The notes beneath the pieces were generated by a model. It searched no databases. It was not told the DNA's origin and was given only the letters and a program-made list of their open reading frames with translations. This document shows positions 54,020-63,586 of a stretch of 64,000 nucleotides of DNA, one piece after another (the first letter of the stretch is position 1; each line of letters opens with the position of its first letter). Source of the stretch: Natronococcus sp. AD-5 (GTDB lineage Archaea > Halobacteriota > Halobacteria > Halobacteriales > Natrialbaceae); assembly GCF_030734285.1 (NCBI RefSeq), contig NZ_CP132295.1, positions 124,001 to 188,000 of the forward strand, given 5' to 3'. The translations under genes were made by a program, and so were the position numbers.

Positions 54020-54151
54020 AATCCGCTCGTTCTTGTTGGAGTCACATCGAGTAGATGTATCCGTGCGGCGGCTGTCGATAGTCTCCAACACGGCTACCGT
54101 ACTCTCGTCCCAGCTAACGCGATTAGCGATCGAGCCGAAGGCCCGTACTAA
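54020..54151 (+). pseudogene. tail of an isochorismatase-family hydrolase
   Basis: The frame reads NPLVLVGVTSSRCIRAAAVD, SLQHGYRTLVPANAISDRAE, GPY, stop. The V-T-x-x-x-C-x-R-A-A-x-D motif with catalytic Cys is the C-terminal signature of the isochorismatase/N-carbamoyl hydrolase fold. The N-terminal two-thirds are absent. Confidence 0.6.
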
Positions 54152-54265
54152 GCAAACTCTGCGACATCGCCGTACTTTGTGTCGATGTCGTCACGACCGG
54201 TAGAACTCTGACAACGTACGAACCGCATCGATACCGATCTCTCTATGCCTGATAAGTGATCGGCT

Positions 54266-54484
54266 ATGCCCAACTCGGGTACTGCACTCCAAAAGCAACT
54301 TGACCGTGAGGCGCTCTCGGTCTATCCCAGCGTTCACGACCTATTAGCTGTCGACGTCGCCGACGCCATTGGCTTCGACGCAATCTACATGACCGAGGTT
54401 GTAATTACATTGATTAGCTACAATCACCGACAGCATGAGCCGAATCCGGCGACTATTCCTCTTGAGTGGAATTACTCGTCTTAG
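54266..54484 (+). pseudogene. truncated PEP mutase / isocitrate lyase-like gene
   Basis: MPNSGTALQKQLDREALSVY, PSVHDLLAVDVADAIGFDAI, YMTE matches the N-terminus of oxaloacetate decarboxylase/PEP-mutase family proteins (L-R-x-L..P-G-V-x-D-x-L-S-A..G-F-D-A-V-Y). After 44 residues the frame becomes unrelated and ends at 54484. The rest of the barrel is lost. Confidence 0.55.
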
Positions 54485-55915
54485 AATTATTGAACAGTGA
54501 AAATTTTGGTTCTATTTTTGGAAAGTCAATATGCCTGTATGCTACTGAAGCGAATGAGGTGTCGGAAATGAATTGAAATAAACGAGATCGTCGTCCTGAA
54601 CTCATCTATTCTTTCAGAACAAGAATTTTAAAACATATCATGCACGTCATATTCCCTAACGCTACATCATTAACCTGTACGCAACGGAATTTTCACGTGG
54701 TGTTCTAAATAAAGAAATGCCTTATTATCTACCACTATCGAATGTAGTCACTATTTGAGTGAAGTTCGTTTCGAAAACCGTAACGGTTGGTTAGGGCAAC
54801 CGGTCACAGTGCGAATGATGGAATAAGGGCCGACCACCAGCCGGCCGGAAATGGCCGTATAATCCTCTCGAGAGGGGATCTCGAGGCACTAACTGCACTC
54901 GAGAGAGACGGCATCAGCTTTGTGGAAACGACACACGAAAGAAGAGGCCGCGTTCGGTTCTGTCTTCCGATCCACAACCGACACTCCTCTAAGAATCACC
55001 GGTGAGCGCCCCGCACTGTCGACCTCGAGGACGACCGCCCTGCGAGCGAGCCAGCACGTACGTGCGATGTCTTCTTAAAGTTCTGCTCGAGTGAATGGAC
55101 GCATCGCGTCGCCGCCTTCGAGCAGTATGAGCACCTCGACGTCGTCGTTCGGTCGGTTTCCAGGAATTAGCGGCTCATGAGTCGTAGGGGTGACCGACCT
55201 ACGACCTAAGGGTAGGATCTATCTTCGACGAGCGAGAGGGGTGTCCCAGGATCGGATCGAGATTTGCTACTTAGGTTGTTTTACCCTGGGACAGGGCCAT
55301 TATCGGAGTCGAAAGCAAAAAATGGTGTGGTAACAGTTAGCATTTGAGAAGTGGAGCTGAAAACGTTAATCAGTTTCTACTGAAAGCCCCGAAGTGGGGA
55401 AGGCTTCGGAGGTGATGTCCACGCCTGTGCAAGTTTACCAGGACAAGCACTACGCCATTGAATGCTGTCCTGCATTAATTTACACAATTTGTTCATATAT
55501 AAATATTTTTTATTTTATCGGTGAAAGAATGATGCTAGTCAATCTTGAGATCGCCTCGTACTAACGACCATCTCACGGGCGAACCAGCAACTCAGTTGCG
55601 TTTTGTCAGTAGTCGCGCCTTATGCGCAAATTAGCCATTATCGCACAGCACCTAGAAGCACCCAAGAAGGATCATGGGCTACACAGCGCGGATACCCGCG
55701 CCTTCCGGCGCAGGAGGATGTCAAACCACTTTTAGATTCACTTTGATCTCCACGATCGCCTGCCGCAGAAAAGAGTCTCTGCGGTCCTCACTGACACATA
55801 TAGTGGAACAGATAGTTCTTCCAGTAACACTATTACAATCTTCTTTTCAAAAAAGCGCGCAGCGAATCTCCCTCAACACAAAAAGACTATTGATTCTCGT
55901 CACCGAATCGCATTG
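54485..55915. other. 1.4-kb gene-free interval
   Basis: No supportable gene. It holds an inverted repeat TGTCCCAGG (55241-55249) / CCTGGGACA (about 55297-55305) and a strongly AT-rich block at 55490-55530. Another hairpin-like segment (GCGCGG..CCGCGC) lies near 55683. These look like decay products of mobile elements. Confidence 0.4.
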
Positions 55916-57061
55916 ATGACTCGTTGGAGTCCGTCCATGTCCACCCTTGGAGGGAAACACGTCATAATCACCCTCGGAGGTCTCTACATCGCACTTGCTG
56001 CCGGATGGGGACTTGTCCAAGCCTCTTTGGGGACGTTTCTTCCAAGTATTTTAGTTGGTTCTTCTTTTATAGGCGGTTTTGGTTTCATCATTTTTGCTGG
56101 CGGATATAGATTGCCAGAGACTGATATTCATCCAGATTTTTATTCTTTTATTGCAGTTCGCTGTCTCGGTGGGCTTGGTCTGATAATTCTCATTCTTCTT
56201 CTCTACGAACTCCAACCCGCTGTGGGAGTTGAAAATACTGACCGGTCTGTCCTGATACTCACGGGATTCGGTGCTGCTGCCGGCTTCGGTGTGGGTAGAT
56301 ATGATGCGCAGGCAAAATCACGTGCCCGTGAAATTGAACTCCAAAACCAGAAACTACAGCGAATACAGGACGAGCTCGAAGAATCGAACAAGCGGCTCGA
56401 GCAGTTCGCCTATGCTGCGTCCCACGACTTACAGGAACCTTTGCGAATGATCTCGAGCTATCTGCAACTCATTGGGAATCGCTATGCTGATGAACTCGAC
56501 GAAGATGGTGAGGAATTCCTCGAGTACGCGATCGACGGCTCGGAGCGAATGAAAGAGATGATTGACGGACTGCTCGAATACTCGCGCGTCAATACACAAG
56601 GGAAACCGCTCGAACCTGTCGATCTCAACGAAATAGTTACCGAAGCTTGCAAAAACCTCGAGATACAGATCACGGAAAGCAACGCTGACATCGAATCTGA
56701 TGAGTTGCCCCGTGTTAACGGCGATGCGAGCCAATTACACCAACTTTTTCAGAACCTCCTTTCTAACGCGATCGAGTATAGTGGCGATCAGCCTCCGCGG
56801 ATCGAAATCTTTGCCGAACGGACTGGCAAGAAGTGGAAACTCTCGGTCCGTGACGAGGGAATCGGGATTGACCCAGAGGATCAAGCTCACATCTTCGATG
56901 TGTTCGAACGACTCCATAGCCACGAAGAGCACGCTGGAACCGGCATCGGACTGGCGCTCTGCAAGCGAATCGTCGAGCGCCACGACGGTGAGATGTGGGT
57001 TGACTCCGAACCTGGTGAGGGTGCAACGTTCTCGTTTATGCTACCGGCTGTGACTGAGTAA
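55916..57061 (+). CDS. membrane-bound histidine kinase
   Basis: 381 aa from ATG 55916. The N-terminal 125 residues have four hydrophobic segments (about 15-33, 37-62, 76-98, 110-128). A coiled coil (about 133-160) leads to a HisKA domain with the phospho-accepting His170 in AYAASHDLQEPLRMISSYLQ. The HATPase domain has the N box LFQNLLSNAIEYS, G1 DEGIGID, the F box IFDVFERL and G2 GTGIGLAL, all present. It probably phosphorylates a receiver such as the stand-alone one at 23.3 kb; no receiver is adjacent. Confidence 0.9.
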   Translation: MTRWSPSMSTLGGKHVIITLGGLYIALAAGWGLVQASLGTFLPSILVGSSFIGGFGFIIFAGGYRLPETDIHPDFYSFIAVRCLGGLGLIILILLLYELQPAVGVENTDRSVLILTGFGAAAGFGVGRYDAQAKSRAREIELQNQKLQRIQDELEESNKRLEQFAYAASHDLQEPLRMISSYLQLIGNRYADELDEDGEEFLEYAIDGSERMKEMIDGLLEYSRVNTQGKPLEPVDLNEIVTEACKNLEIQITESNADIESDELPRVNGDASQLHQLFQNLLSNAIEYSGDQPPRIEIFAERTGKKWKLSVRDEGIGIDPEDQAHIFDVFERLHSHEEHAGTGIGLALCKRIVERHDGEMWVDSEPGEGATFSFMLPAVTE

Positions 57062-57102
57062 ACGACCTCGGGCGCGGTGGCCTGAGGCTTTTGTTGGTTC
57101 CC

Positions 57103-58434
57103 TCAGCCGTGCTGTAGCACTCCCTGCTCGGCGAGCGAGCGGGATGAGGGTGGGCGGCTTACGCGCCCCGATCCGGACAGACGCACCAACCTAACTTGCG
57201 GTTGGGTTTTGTGAGTCCGGTAATTCGTGTTGTTCCCGTCGAGTTTCGCCTTCTCGCGCCACGCAACGTTCACCGACGCATTCCGGTCTGCGTGGTCTTG
57301 CACCACGTCACACTCGTCGTTCGTACAGCGGAACCGACGCCCCTGCCGATAGCCGCGTTCGCTACAGCACGAACACGTCTTCGAGTTGTAGTAGGCATCC
57401 ACCGTGTCCGTGGGGATCTCCCGCCACAACGCCTTGTACGACACGAACGTTTCAAACTTGTGGAACGGCAGTTTGTGCAACCGCCGATTCATATATGATC
57501 CGTACTGCATCTCCTCACGGATGCCGCTCATATCCTCGAACACGATGACCGGATTCGAGAACTGTTCCGCGAACACCACAACGACACGAGAAAGGCGGTG
57601 CAACACCCACTCGGTGAACCGTTCTTCCTTGTTACCGAGTTTCCGATGGATGCTCGTCTTGCCGTGTTCCTGACAACGGGTGGTGATGGTGTGGTAGCGT
57701 TGTCGCTCCTGCTTCACTCGCCCGTAGTCAAAGACGAGCGTGCCTTTCGTCCGCACCGTCGTGCGATCGAGGGCAGTGAGTGCGACGTTGCGTTCGTTGA
57801 TGTCCACGCCGACGAGCGTTTCCGCTTGGTCGGGTTCGGGCACGTTGAACTCGCGTGTGACCGTGACGTGTAGGTAGTACACGCCACCGCGGTACAGCAG
57901 TTCGGCCTGCCCTACATCCGCCTCATCTGACGTGATGGCTTCTCGAAGTTCGTTCATCAAGTCCGGTTCGCCACGCAGATGACCCTTCACTTTCTTGTAG
58001 GGTTTCGGACTAACACGGAACTGGACACGGTTCGTATCCTCGTCTACGGTGAGGCGGTACCCCTCCGTGTGCGCCATCACGAGCGGGTATGCACCGTTCT
58101 TGTTGGTACTCGGTGGTGTCGGCTTCCCTCCATCAGGGCCGTCTTGTTCGTGCCACCAATCGAGAAGGGATTGGTAGGAGTCCCACGTTTGGAGGGCTTT
58201 GCCGACGACCGCGCACTTGTTGTTACGGAGGAAGTCGTCGCGGTCAACCTCGCGCTGTATCTCGGTGCGGGTGTACCCTCGTTGTTTGAGGCGGATGGTT
58301 TGGTTGAATATCTCGCGTGACGCGAGGCGGGCATCGTGAAGCCACGACCGTTCACCAGGCGCTACGTGCAGGCGCGTCTGGATCGTCTTCGTGGCTTCTT
58401 CACCCATATCCTGACATTCATTCCGATTAGTCAT
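57103..58434 (-). CDS. tnpB: TnpB, RNA-guided RuvC nuclease of the IS605 element
   Basis: 443 aa from ATG 58434. RuvC acids are Asp211 (GVDINERN), Glu300 (VFEDMSG) and Asp383 (DHADRNASVNVA). A zinc ribbon has CSCCSERG and CTNDECD. All catalytic residues are present, so it should be active. TnpB proteins use an RNA derived from the transposon end to cut double-stranded DNA next to a motif related to the element's target. The end of the gene lies next to the left hairpin where that RNA would be encoded. Confidence 0.92.
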   Translation of the reverse strand: MTNRNECQDMGEEATKTIQTRLHVAPGERSWLHDARLASREIFNQTIRLKQRGYTRTEIQREVDRDDFLRNNKCAVVGKALQTWDSYQSLLDWWHEQDGPDGGKPTPPSTNKNGAYPLVMAHTEGYRLTVDEDTNRVQFRVSPKPYKKVKGHLRGEPDLMNELREAITSDEADVGQAELLYRGGVYYLHVTVTREFNVPEPDQAETLVGVDINERNVALTALDRTTVRTKGTLVFDYGRVKQERQRYHTITTRCQEHGKTSIHRKLGNKEERFTEWVLHRLSRVVVVFAEQFSNPVIVFEDMSGIREEMQYGSYMNRRLHKLPFHKFETFVSYKALWREIPTDTVDAYYNSKTCSCCSERGYRQGRRFRCTNDECDVVQDHADRNASVNVAWREKAKLDGNNTNYRTHKTQPQVRLVRLSGSGRVSRPPSSRSLAEQGVLQHG

Positions 58435-58451
58435 AACTGTAGGGATTGGGG

Positions 58452-58859
58452 ATGGAAGAGTACCGTAGTCATGCACATTCCGTTAGTTCCTGCAAGTATC
58501 ACTTCGTGTGGTGTCCGAAGTACCGCTACCCGGTTCTCGACGTGGTTGAGGACGATATGCGGGAGTTGTTTGGAGAGACTGCCAACCACTTCGGGCACAG
58601 TATTCTCGCCTTGGAAATTGCGGACGACCACGTACACTTGTTCGTCCAGAGCGACCCGAAACACAGTCCAGCTGATATTGCTCGGCAGTTCAAGTCGTAC
58701 TCGGGCAAGCACTTGCTAGAACGGTACCCGAAGATTCGTGAGTCGTATTTTTGGGGTGGCGGGTTCTGGAAGGTTGGGTACTACGTGGGAACGACGGGCG
58801 CAGTGGCGGAGGAAGTGGTTGAACGGTACATCGAGGAAACGGAACACACGCCGGAGTGA
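58452..58859 (+). CDS. tnpA: TnpA, Y1 HUH transposase of the IS605 element
   Basis: 135 aa from ATG 58452. HUH motif His60-Val-His62 in ALEIADDHVHLFV, and the C-terminal helix has Tyr126 in VVERYIEETE as the likely nucleophile. KYHFVWCPKYRYPVLD is the conserved start. It catalyses single-strand excision and insertion at the hairpin ends. Full length. Confidence 0.92.
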   Translation: MEEYRSHAHSVSSCKYHFVWCPKYRYPVLDVVEDDMRELFGETANHFGHSILALEIADDHVHLFVQSDPKHSPADIARQFKSYSGKHLLERYPKIRESYFWGGGFWKVGYYVGTTGAVAEEVVERYIEETEHTPE

Positions 58860-58910
58860 CGCACTTCACCCCCGCCCACGGTGGGGCGGGGAACTCGCGC
58901 TTCCTTTCGT

Positions 58911-60689
58911 TTAGAATCCGATTGCTTGGCCGTCCCGTCGCGGTTCCGACGCTCCGATCAGTGTCCCGTCCTCATTACGGTAAATGAACTGCGCACCGCC
59001 GTAATGACCCGCATCCGGTTCAAAGTACGCTTCCTCGGTGAGTACATCGTGTCCGCGTGCTCGCAACTCGTCGATCGTTTCGGACGGAAGTCGCGTCGTT
59101 TCCAGCGTCACCTCGTGATCCTCGATAAACCGGAACCGTGGAGCATCGAGTGCTGCCTGTGGGTTAAGCCCGGAATCGATTAGATTTGCGACCACCTGTA
59201 CGTGCCCCTGCGGTTGCATATCGCCGCCCATGACGCCAAATGAAGCGCGGAATTTTCCATCTTCGGCGAGCATCGCAGGAACGAGCGTGTGGAACGGACG
59301 TTTACGGGGTTCCAATGCGTTCGCATCACCCGGACACAGACTGAACGACGATCCCCGGTTCTGTAGGGGGAATCCGCCGACAACGATTCCGCTTGCGAAC
59401 GGCCAGTATCCACTATTAATCAACGAAACCGCGTTCCCGTCGCCGTCGACCACCGTGAGATAGACGGTATCGCTCTGTCGGTCAGCCCGCGGTTCGTAGT
59501 TACCGACCTCGGGACCGATCTCGGTTGCACGCTGTTCTCCGTACTTCGGGGAGAGCATCGTCTCGATTGGGATATCAACCTTCTCCGGGTCACTAACATA
59601 TTCGTAGGCGTCTGCGAAAGCGATTTTCACTGCCTCGATCAAGCGATGAAGCCGGTCAGGATCAGCGGTACTTGTCGAGATATCGAAGTTCTCGAGGATA
59701 TTGAGCGCTTGGAGTGCGACGACGCCCTGGGTATTCGGCGGATGCTCGAGGACTTCGATCCCGCGGTACTCGGTACTAATTGGATCGCCCCACGTACTCT
59801 CGTGGTTTTCGAGGTCCGAAAGCTCGAGCACGCCGTCGTGCGCTTGGACCGCCTCGACGATTTCAGCGCCGAATTCGCCACCGTAGACCGTTTCGATTCC
59901 CTCGGACGCGATCCGCTCGAGTGAGTCGGCAAAATCGGGATTCGTAAACGTCTGCTCCGGCTTCGGGGGCTCGCCGTTGATGAGGAATGTCTCGGCAAAA
60001 CTCTCGAATTCACTGACTCGCGGTGCAGCAGCCTCCCATTGGGCAGCGACGTACTCGGAGACCGGAACGCCGTCTCTCGCATACTCGATCGCAGGCTGAA
60101 GTAGGTCTTCGAACTCGAGGGTCCCGTACCGATCCGACAATTGATAGAACCCGTCTAACGCTCCGGGGACGGTAACCGGAAGTCCGCCTTCGGTCGGCAC
60201 AATCGGCTCGCCATCCTCTGACTCCTCAGTCCGTTGGCGATACGTATCGATATCCGCTGCTGCGGAGGAACGCCCGCTCCCATTTAACGCTTTGTACTCA
60301 CCGTCGAAGTGAGTAAGTGCGAACATGTCGCCCGCGATGCTGGTCATGTGCGGTTCAACGAGATTCAGCATTACGGCAGTAGCAATTGCCGCATCGACGG
60401 CGTTCCCTCCATCGCGAAGCGTCTGCACACCGACCTGAGCCGCGAGCGGATGGCTCGTTGCGACCATTCCGTTGTTCGCCATTACAGCCGAGCGGCGACT
60501 GATGAACTGCCACGGATAGGCGAATTCCGTTTGAGCTCCAACGCCGTTCTCGTTCTCGATCACTTCCTCTTCTTCAACGTACTCGTTTTCGTTCGCCTCT
60601 TGGCTCGTACTCGCCCGAGTTGCTCCAATAGCGCCTGCTGCAGTCGCCGTTAATCCAATCTGTTTCATGAATGTGCGCCGCTGTGACAT
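58911..60689 (-). CDS. ggt: Tat-exported gamma-glutamyltransferase
   Basis: 592 aa. The signal starts SQRRTFMKQIGLTATAAGAI (Tat), followed by an acidic low-complexity stretch. The enzyme core has the conserved VDAAIATAVMLNLVEPHMTS, IAGDMFALTHF and the autoprocessing site DTVYLTVVDGDGNAVSL, with Thr408 as the N-terminal nucleophile of the small subunit. It cleaves gamma-glutamyl amide bonds, for example of glutathione-like or gamma-glutamylcysteine compounds. The IS605 element ends six bases from its stop, so its 3' flank may have been displaced. The upstream region has AT-rich promoter-like sequence around 60720-60750. Confidence 0.93.
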   Translation of the reverse strand: MSQRRTFMKQIGLTATAAGAIGATRASTSQEANENEYVEEEEVIENENGVGAQTEFAYPWQFISRRSAVMANNGMVATSHPLAAQVGVQTLRDGGNAVDAAIATAVMLNLVEPHMTSIAGDMFALTHFDGEYKALNGSGRSSAAADIDTYRQRTEESEDGEPIVPTEGGLPVTVPGALDGFYQLSDRYGTLEFEDLLQPAIEYARDGVPVSEYVAAQWEAAAPRVSEFESFAETFLINGEPPKPEQTFTNPDFADSLERIASEGIETVYGGEFGAEIVEAVQAHDGVLELSDLENHESTWGDPISTEYRGIEVLEHPPNTQGVVALQALNILENFDISTSTADPDRLHRLIEAVKIAFADAYEYVSDPEKVDIPIETMLSPKYGEQRATEIGPEVGNYEPRADRQSDTVYLTVVDGDGNAVSLINSGYWPFASGIVVGGFPLQNRGSSFSLCPGDANALEPRKRPFHTLVPAMLAEDGKFRASFGVMGGDMQPQGHVQVVANLIDSGLNPQAALDAPRFRFIEDHEVTLETTRLPSETIDELRARGHDVLTEEAYFEPDAGHYGGAQFIYRNEDGTLIGASEPRRDGQAIGF

Positions 60690-60980
60690 GGTTGTAACTC
60701 CTGATTGTATGAGTTAAATCTTTTTCCAGAATAAGTTATTTTGATGAAATCCAATATATAAGGCAAATCTAGTAGTGGAATTATATAATAAGGGTAGTAC
60801 TTAGCAGTCAACATCAATCAGTGAAAGGAGGACTGAGATTCGAAAGACGTTAATAGATGTTATTTCACACGTCCCTAAAGGGAGGCAACACAAGTTCCAC
60901 GGATCTCCTGATCTGTGGATAGTTATGTTGAGTGATTACAAGGGTCGAGTCGATTCATTCTCCCGGGAACACTTCAAGTT
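60690..60980. other. intergenic, ggt promoter side
   Basis: Nothing coding. AT-rich on the ggt side (ATCCAATATATAAGG-like near 60750), with a purine-rich block at 60820-60890. Confidence 0.4.
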
Positions 60981-61202
60981 AACCGCGTTGAACTCTCGTT
61001 CGCGGATGTTGGTATCAGCATTAAACAGGTAAGCGAAGCTAAATTGAGTAGCGAGTGTCCCGAATGCGAGAGCGACAATATGTCCCGGAATGGTGATTCG
61101 TTCCGCTGTTACGACTGCAAGCTGGACGCACACAGTGACATCGCAGCAGTAGTTGAGATCTGTGCTCTCAATGCATACGGTGTGAGCTTCCCCGTGGTTT
61201 AA
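60981..61202 (+). pseudogene. TnpB C-terminal remnant
   Basis: The plus strand reads FADVGISIKQVSEAKLSSEC, PECESDNMSRNGDSFRCYDC, KLDAHSDIAAVVEICA and stops at 61200-61202. The two CxxC pairs and the DAHSD-A motif are those of a TnpB zinc ribbon and last RuvC segment. The first three quarters of the gene are gone. Confidence 0.7.
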
Positions 61203-61294
61203 TTCAGAGAGCTGTTGGCTGGATCAGTTACTCAGTGGGTCTGCTTATCTTGCACTGTGATGTTTTGGATATGGTGGTACCTACACAGCTACGG

Positions 61295-62093
61295 TCAGTC
61301 GACGACCCCGTATCGCGTGAGTTCTGCCCGAATCTCCCGGCGTTTCATCAGTGCGAACCCCATCATTACGATGAGAAATCCGCCGATCATGGAGACCGTG
61401 ACGGACTCACCGAACAGAAGCCACCCAGCAGTCGTAGCGACGACAGGAGCCAGATACATCATGAGTGTTACCTCGATCGAAGGGCGACGCTGGAGCAGTG
61501 AAAAATAGAGCAAATACGCAACGACTGTTGAGATGATGCCGAGATACTCGACTGTCATGCCAGCACTCACTGGCACCTCGCCACTCCATGTCTCCCCAAG
61601 CAGCGGGCTCAAGACGCGCAAGCGGACTGCACCTAGGGCCGCTGACCAAGCTGTTTGTACTGGACTGGAGAGTGACGTATCGGCGTAGCGAATCAGCACA
61701 CTCGATAGCGCGATGCCAGCCGCTCCTCCGAAGAGAATAGTCTTGCCCAGCAGCCCCTCGGTGAACGTAATTGCTCCGGACGGAATCAGCATAATCACCG
61801 CACCGATGAATCCGATGCTCAAGCCAGCGATCGAGAGGGGCCAAAGCCGCTCAGTGGGAAGGAGCACCCATGCGACCCCGGCCGTGAACACCGGAATGAG
61901 ACTGGTCGCTAGGCCCGAGAAGACGCTGGTGGTCAGGTCCTGATATACCAGACCCCGTTGCCGATGACAGTCCACAACACGCCACCAGCGACGATTGCTA
62001 GTACGTCACCTCGTGAACGTGGCACCAGTCCTTACCCAGCAAAACGACGTATCCGATCATCACCAAGCTGGCCACGTCGAACCGCAACGCCAT
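61295..62093 (-). pseudogene. decayed EamA-type transporter
   Basis: The minus strand frame from about 61950 has hydrophobic segments typical of the EamA/DMT fold: TSLIPVFTAGVAWVLLPTER, IAGLSIGFIGAVIMLIPSG, VEYLGIISTVVAYLLYFSLL, TLMMYLAPVVATTAGWLLFG. The N-terminal half is broken: MALRFDVASLVMIGYVVLLG at 62093 runs to a stop, and the pieces connect only by shifting frame twice. It is not functional. Confidence 0.65.
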
Positions 62094-62269
62094 CAACAGG
62101 AGCGCTGGTCGCCGAGGTGCCGTAAGCGCTCGACGACGGTGTTGACCGTCTCAGCGAGCGGGGCAGGCATGGCGGATCGCACGTAACAGTCGACCCGGAG
62201 CTCACCCTCGATATCGGTATTCACAACTGGAGCCTGGATTTCGGTGTCCGCGGACTTACTGACTGGCAT
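62093..62269 (-). CDS. short conserved-looking haloarchaeal ORF, probably truncated
   Basis: 58 aa from ATG 62269, with a strong GGAGG Shine-Dalgarno. MPVSKSADTEIQAPVVNTDI, EGELRVDCYVRSAMPAPLAE, TVNTVVERLRHLGDQRS. The TGA overlaps the first ATG of the EamA pseudogene. The LRVDCYVRS-type start is familiar from small haloarchaeal regulators, but the rest is missing, so a deletion has probably fused the two genes. Confidence 0.45.
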   Translation of the reverse strand: MPVSKSADTEIQAPVVNTDIEGELRVDCYVRSAMPAPLAETVNTVVERLRHLGDQRSC

Positions 62270-62589
62270 ATCCCTCCTCCATCCGCTGGGCGAGCCTCTT
62301 CGAAACGAGCGACGTGAGTATCGACAGGAGCGTCAGTTTGGGCATCCTCAGTAGCTGCTACGTTTGGTCAGTGTTGGCTCCTCGGTTGCGAGGAGTATCA
62401 GATATACTAGTTTAGCCTGTGGTGATCTAAGCTCATAAGGCAGTGTCGGTTTCTGTTCGCTCATGGACATCATTCGTGAAAGAAGCCCCAACGAGGTGAA
62501 TTATAAATTTTGGTGCAAACAATACTCACGAAATAAAGTGACCCAGTACCAATTACCAGGTAATATTACTGACAACAATAGAGGTATAC

Positions 62590-63334
62590 GGCACTATCTA
62601 GTCGAGCACCTCGTCGGCTGGCGTTCGTCCATCGAGCGATTGGTGCGGTCTTTGATGGTTATAGTAATGCACGAACTGTTCAATCCATTCGCCTGCGCTC
62701 GCCCGACTGTCCACCCATGAATTATGAAAACGGTCGACTCGAATTTTAAGGGTGTGAAACCACTTCTCGATGAGGTATCGGTCGGTGTAGTTCACTTGAC
62801 CGTTCAACCCTAATCGAGCAAGTGCAGTACGATAGCTGAATTGATTGATGAGAAACTCAGCCGCGGAGAGATCGTGTTTCTCACGAAGTCCATACAAAAA
62901 TGCAGCCGCCGAATCGGTACCATGCCGATCAAATAACGCGACATCGAGGATCAACTTTAACTCAATGTCTATTGCAGCGTACAACCAAGACCACTCGCCG
63001 TTAATCTTGGTAGCGGTCTCGTCAACAGCGAACCACGACGGCGACGCCGTTGGCGGGTCGCGTCCGCTGTCAGCCAGCCGATACACCCAGTTCCAGACCG
63101 CTCCGTGAGGGCGTTCAACGCCTAATTCAGCGAGAATCGTTGTTGTCTCCCGAAGAGAACAATCGGTCTGATGGAGACGGACGGCGAACGCCCTGACGGG
63201 CGTCGCCGTCCATTCGTTCTCCCAAGATTCTTCTAAACCCGCATCGTAGCTATCGCTGAGCAGGTTTGCAAGCGTTAGTCCAAATCGACTCAACGGCCTG
63301 TTCACTTTGCAAACTGGCTCAACTAGACAGTGCC
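62590..63334. mobile_element. full-length IS6-like element
   Basis: About 745 bp bounded by GGCACTATCTAGTCGAGC (left) and AACTAGACAGTGCC (right, reading GGCACTGTCTAGTTGAGCC inward). The eight bases on either side (AGGTATAC and GTCGAAAA) do not match, so no target duplication is visible. It interrupts the C-terminal part of a sugar-kinase-like gene on the right. Fragments of close relatives are at 3615-3807 and 13051-13350. Confidence 0.8.
62598..63305 (-). CDS. IS6-like transposase, second catalytic Asp replaced
   Basis: 235 aa from GTG 63305, the start equivalent to the GTG of the 13080 fragment; a longer frame would run outside the element. HTH region LRETTTILAELGVERPHGAV. First Asp in FAVDETATKI, final Glu in YLIEKWFHTL. 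At the second Asp, where the related copy at 4.25 kb has FLVDG, this one reads FLINQFSY. Asp to Asn at a catalytic acid usually kills DDE transposases, so this copy may be inactive despite full length. Confidence 0.85.
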   Translation of the reverse strand: MNRPLSRFGLTLANLLSDSYDAGLEESWENEWTATPVRAFAVRLHQTDCSLRETTTILAELGVERPHGAVWNWVYRLADSGRDPPTASPSWFAVDETATKINGEWSWLYAAIDIELKLILDVALFDRHGTDSAAAFLYGLREKHDLSAAEFLINQFSYRTALARLGLNGQVNYTDRYLIEKWFHTLKIRVDRFHNSWVDSRASAGEWIEQFVHYYNHQRPHQSLDGRTPADEVLD

Positions 63335-63586
63335 GTCGAAAAGAGGGCAACGAATCCTCCACCGAGCGCTCCGAGAATGTCGATACACACGATACAGCTC
63401 GTCGTAGACCTCCGTAATCTCCGCATCTGGCGTATAGTAATCCCGCTCGCCGGCGAGTTGCGCGACGGCATCCTCGAGAGTAGGCGCGACATCGAGCGCA
63501 ACCGCAAGAAGCGTCACGACGCCTTTCGCCGCAGAGTAGTCGTTCTGTGGAACTACCAACTCAATGCTAACGCAATCCGCGAGCAA
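63335..63586 (-). pseudogene. C-terminal remnant of an FGGY-type sugar kinase
   Basis: MLADCVSIELVVPQNDYSAA, KGVVTLLAVALDVAPTLEDA, ITEVYDELYRVYRHS follows the ending of glycerol/xylulokinase-type FGGY kinases, in which a helix begins with the conserved A-x-G and the tail has Y-x-x-L-Y-x-x-Y. The IS6-like element is inserted at its end, and upstream no kinase body is found. Confidence 0.5.

Larger units (their letters stand above)
57065..58905. mobile_element. IS200/IS605-type element with divergent tnpA and tnpB
   Basis: The element carries tnpB (minus) and tnpA (plus) with starts 18 bases apart. The right end has a strong hairpin, CCCCGCCC..GGGCGGGG at about 58868-58890, and the left end GCCTGAGG..CCCTCAGC at about 57081-57108, matching the subterminal palindromes that TnpA recognises. 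Exact cleavage points are not determined. It is inserted between the histidine kinase and the gamma-glutamyltransferase, with its left boundary almost touching the kinase stop. Confidence 0.75.

Noticed and set aside
55241-55306. TGTCCCAGG/CCTGGGACA inverted repeat as an IS
   Set aside because: Only about 47 bases lie between the arms and no transposase is near. It may be a small structural relic, not a mobile element.
58089-58355. frames opposite tnpB as separate genes
   Set aside because: They lie wholly inside the tnpB gene in other frames and carry no motif.
62463-62720. 85-codon plus-strand frame starting just before the IS6-like element
   Set aside because: Half of it runs through the IS terminal repeat and the complement of the transposase end, so it cannot be a real gene in the present arrangement.
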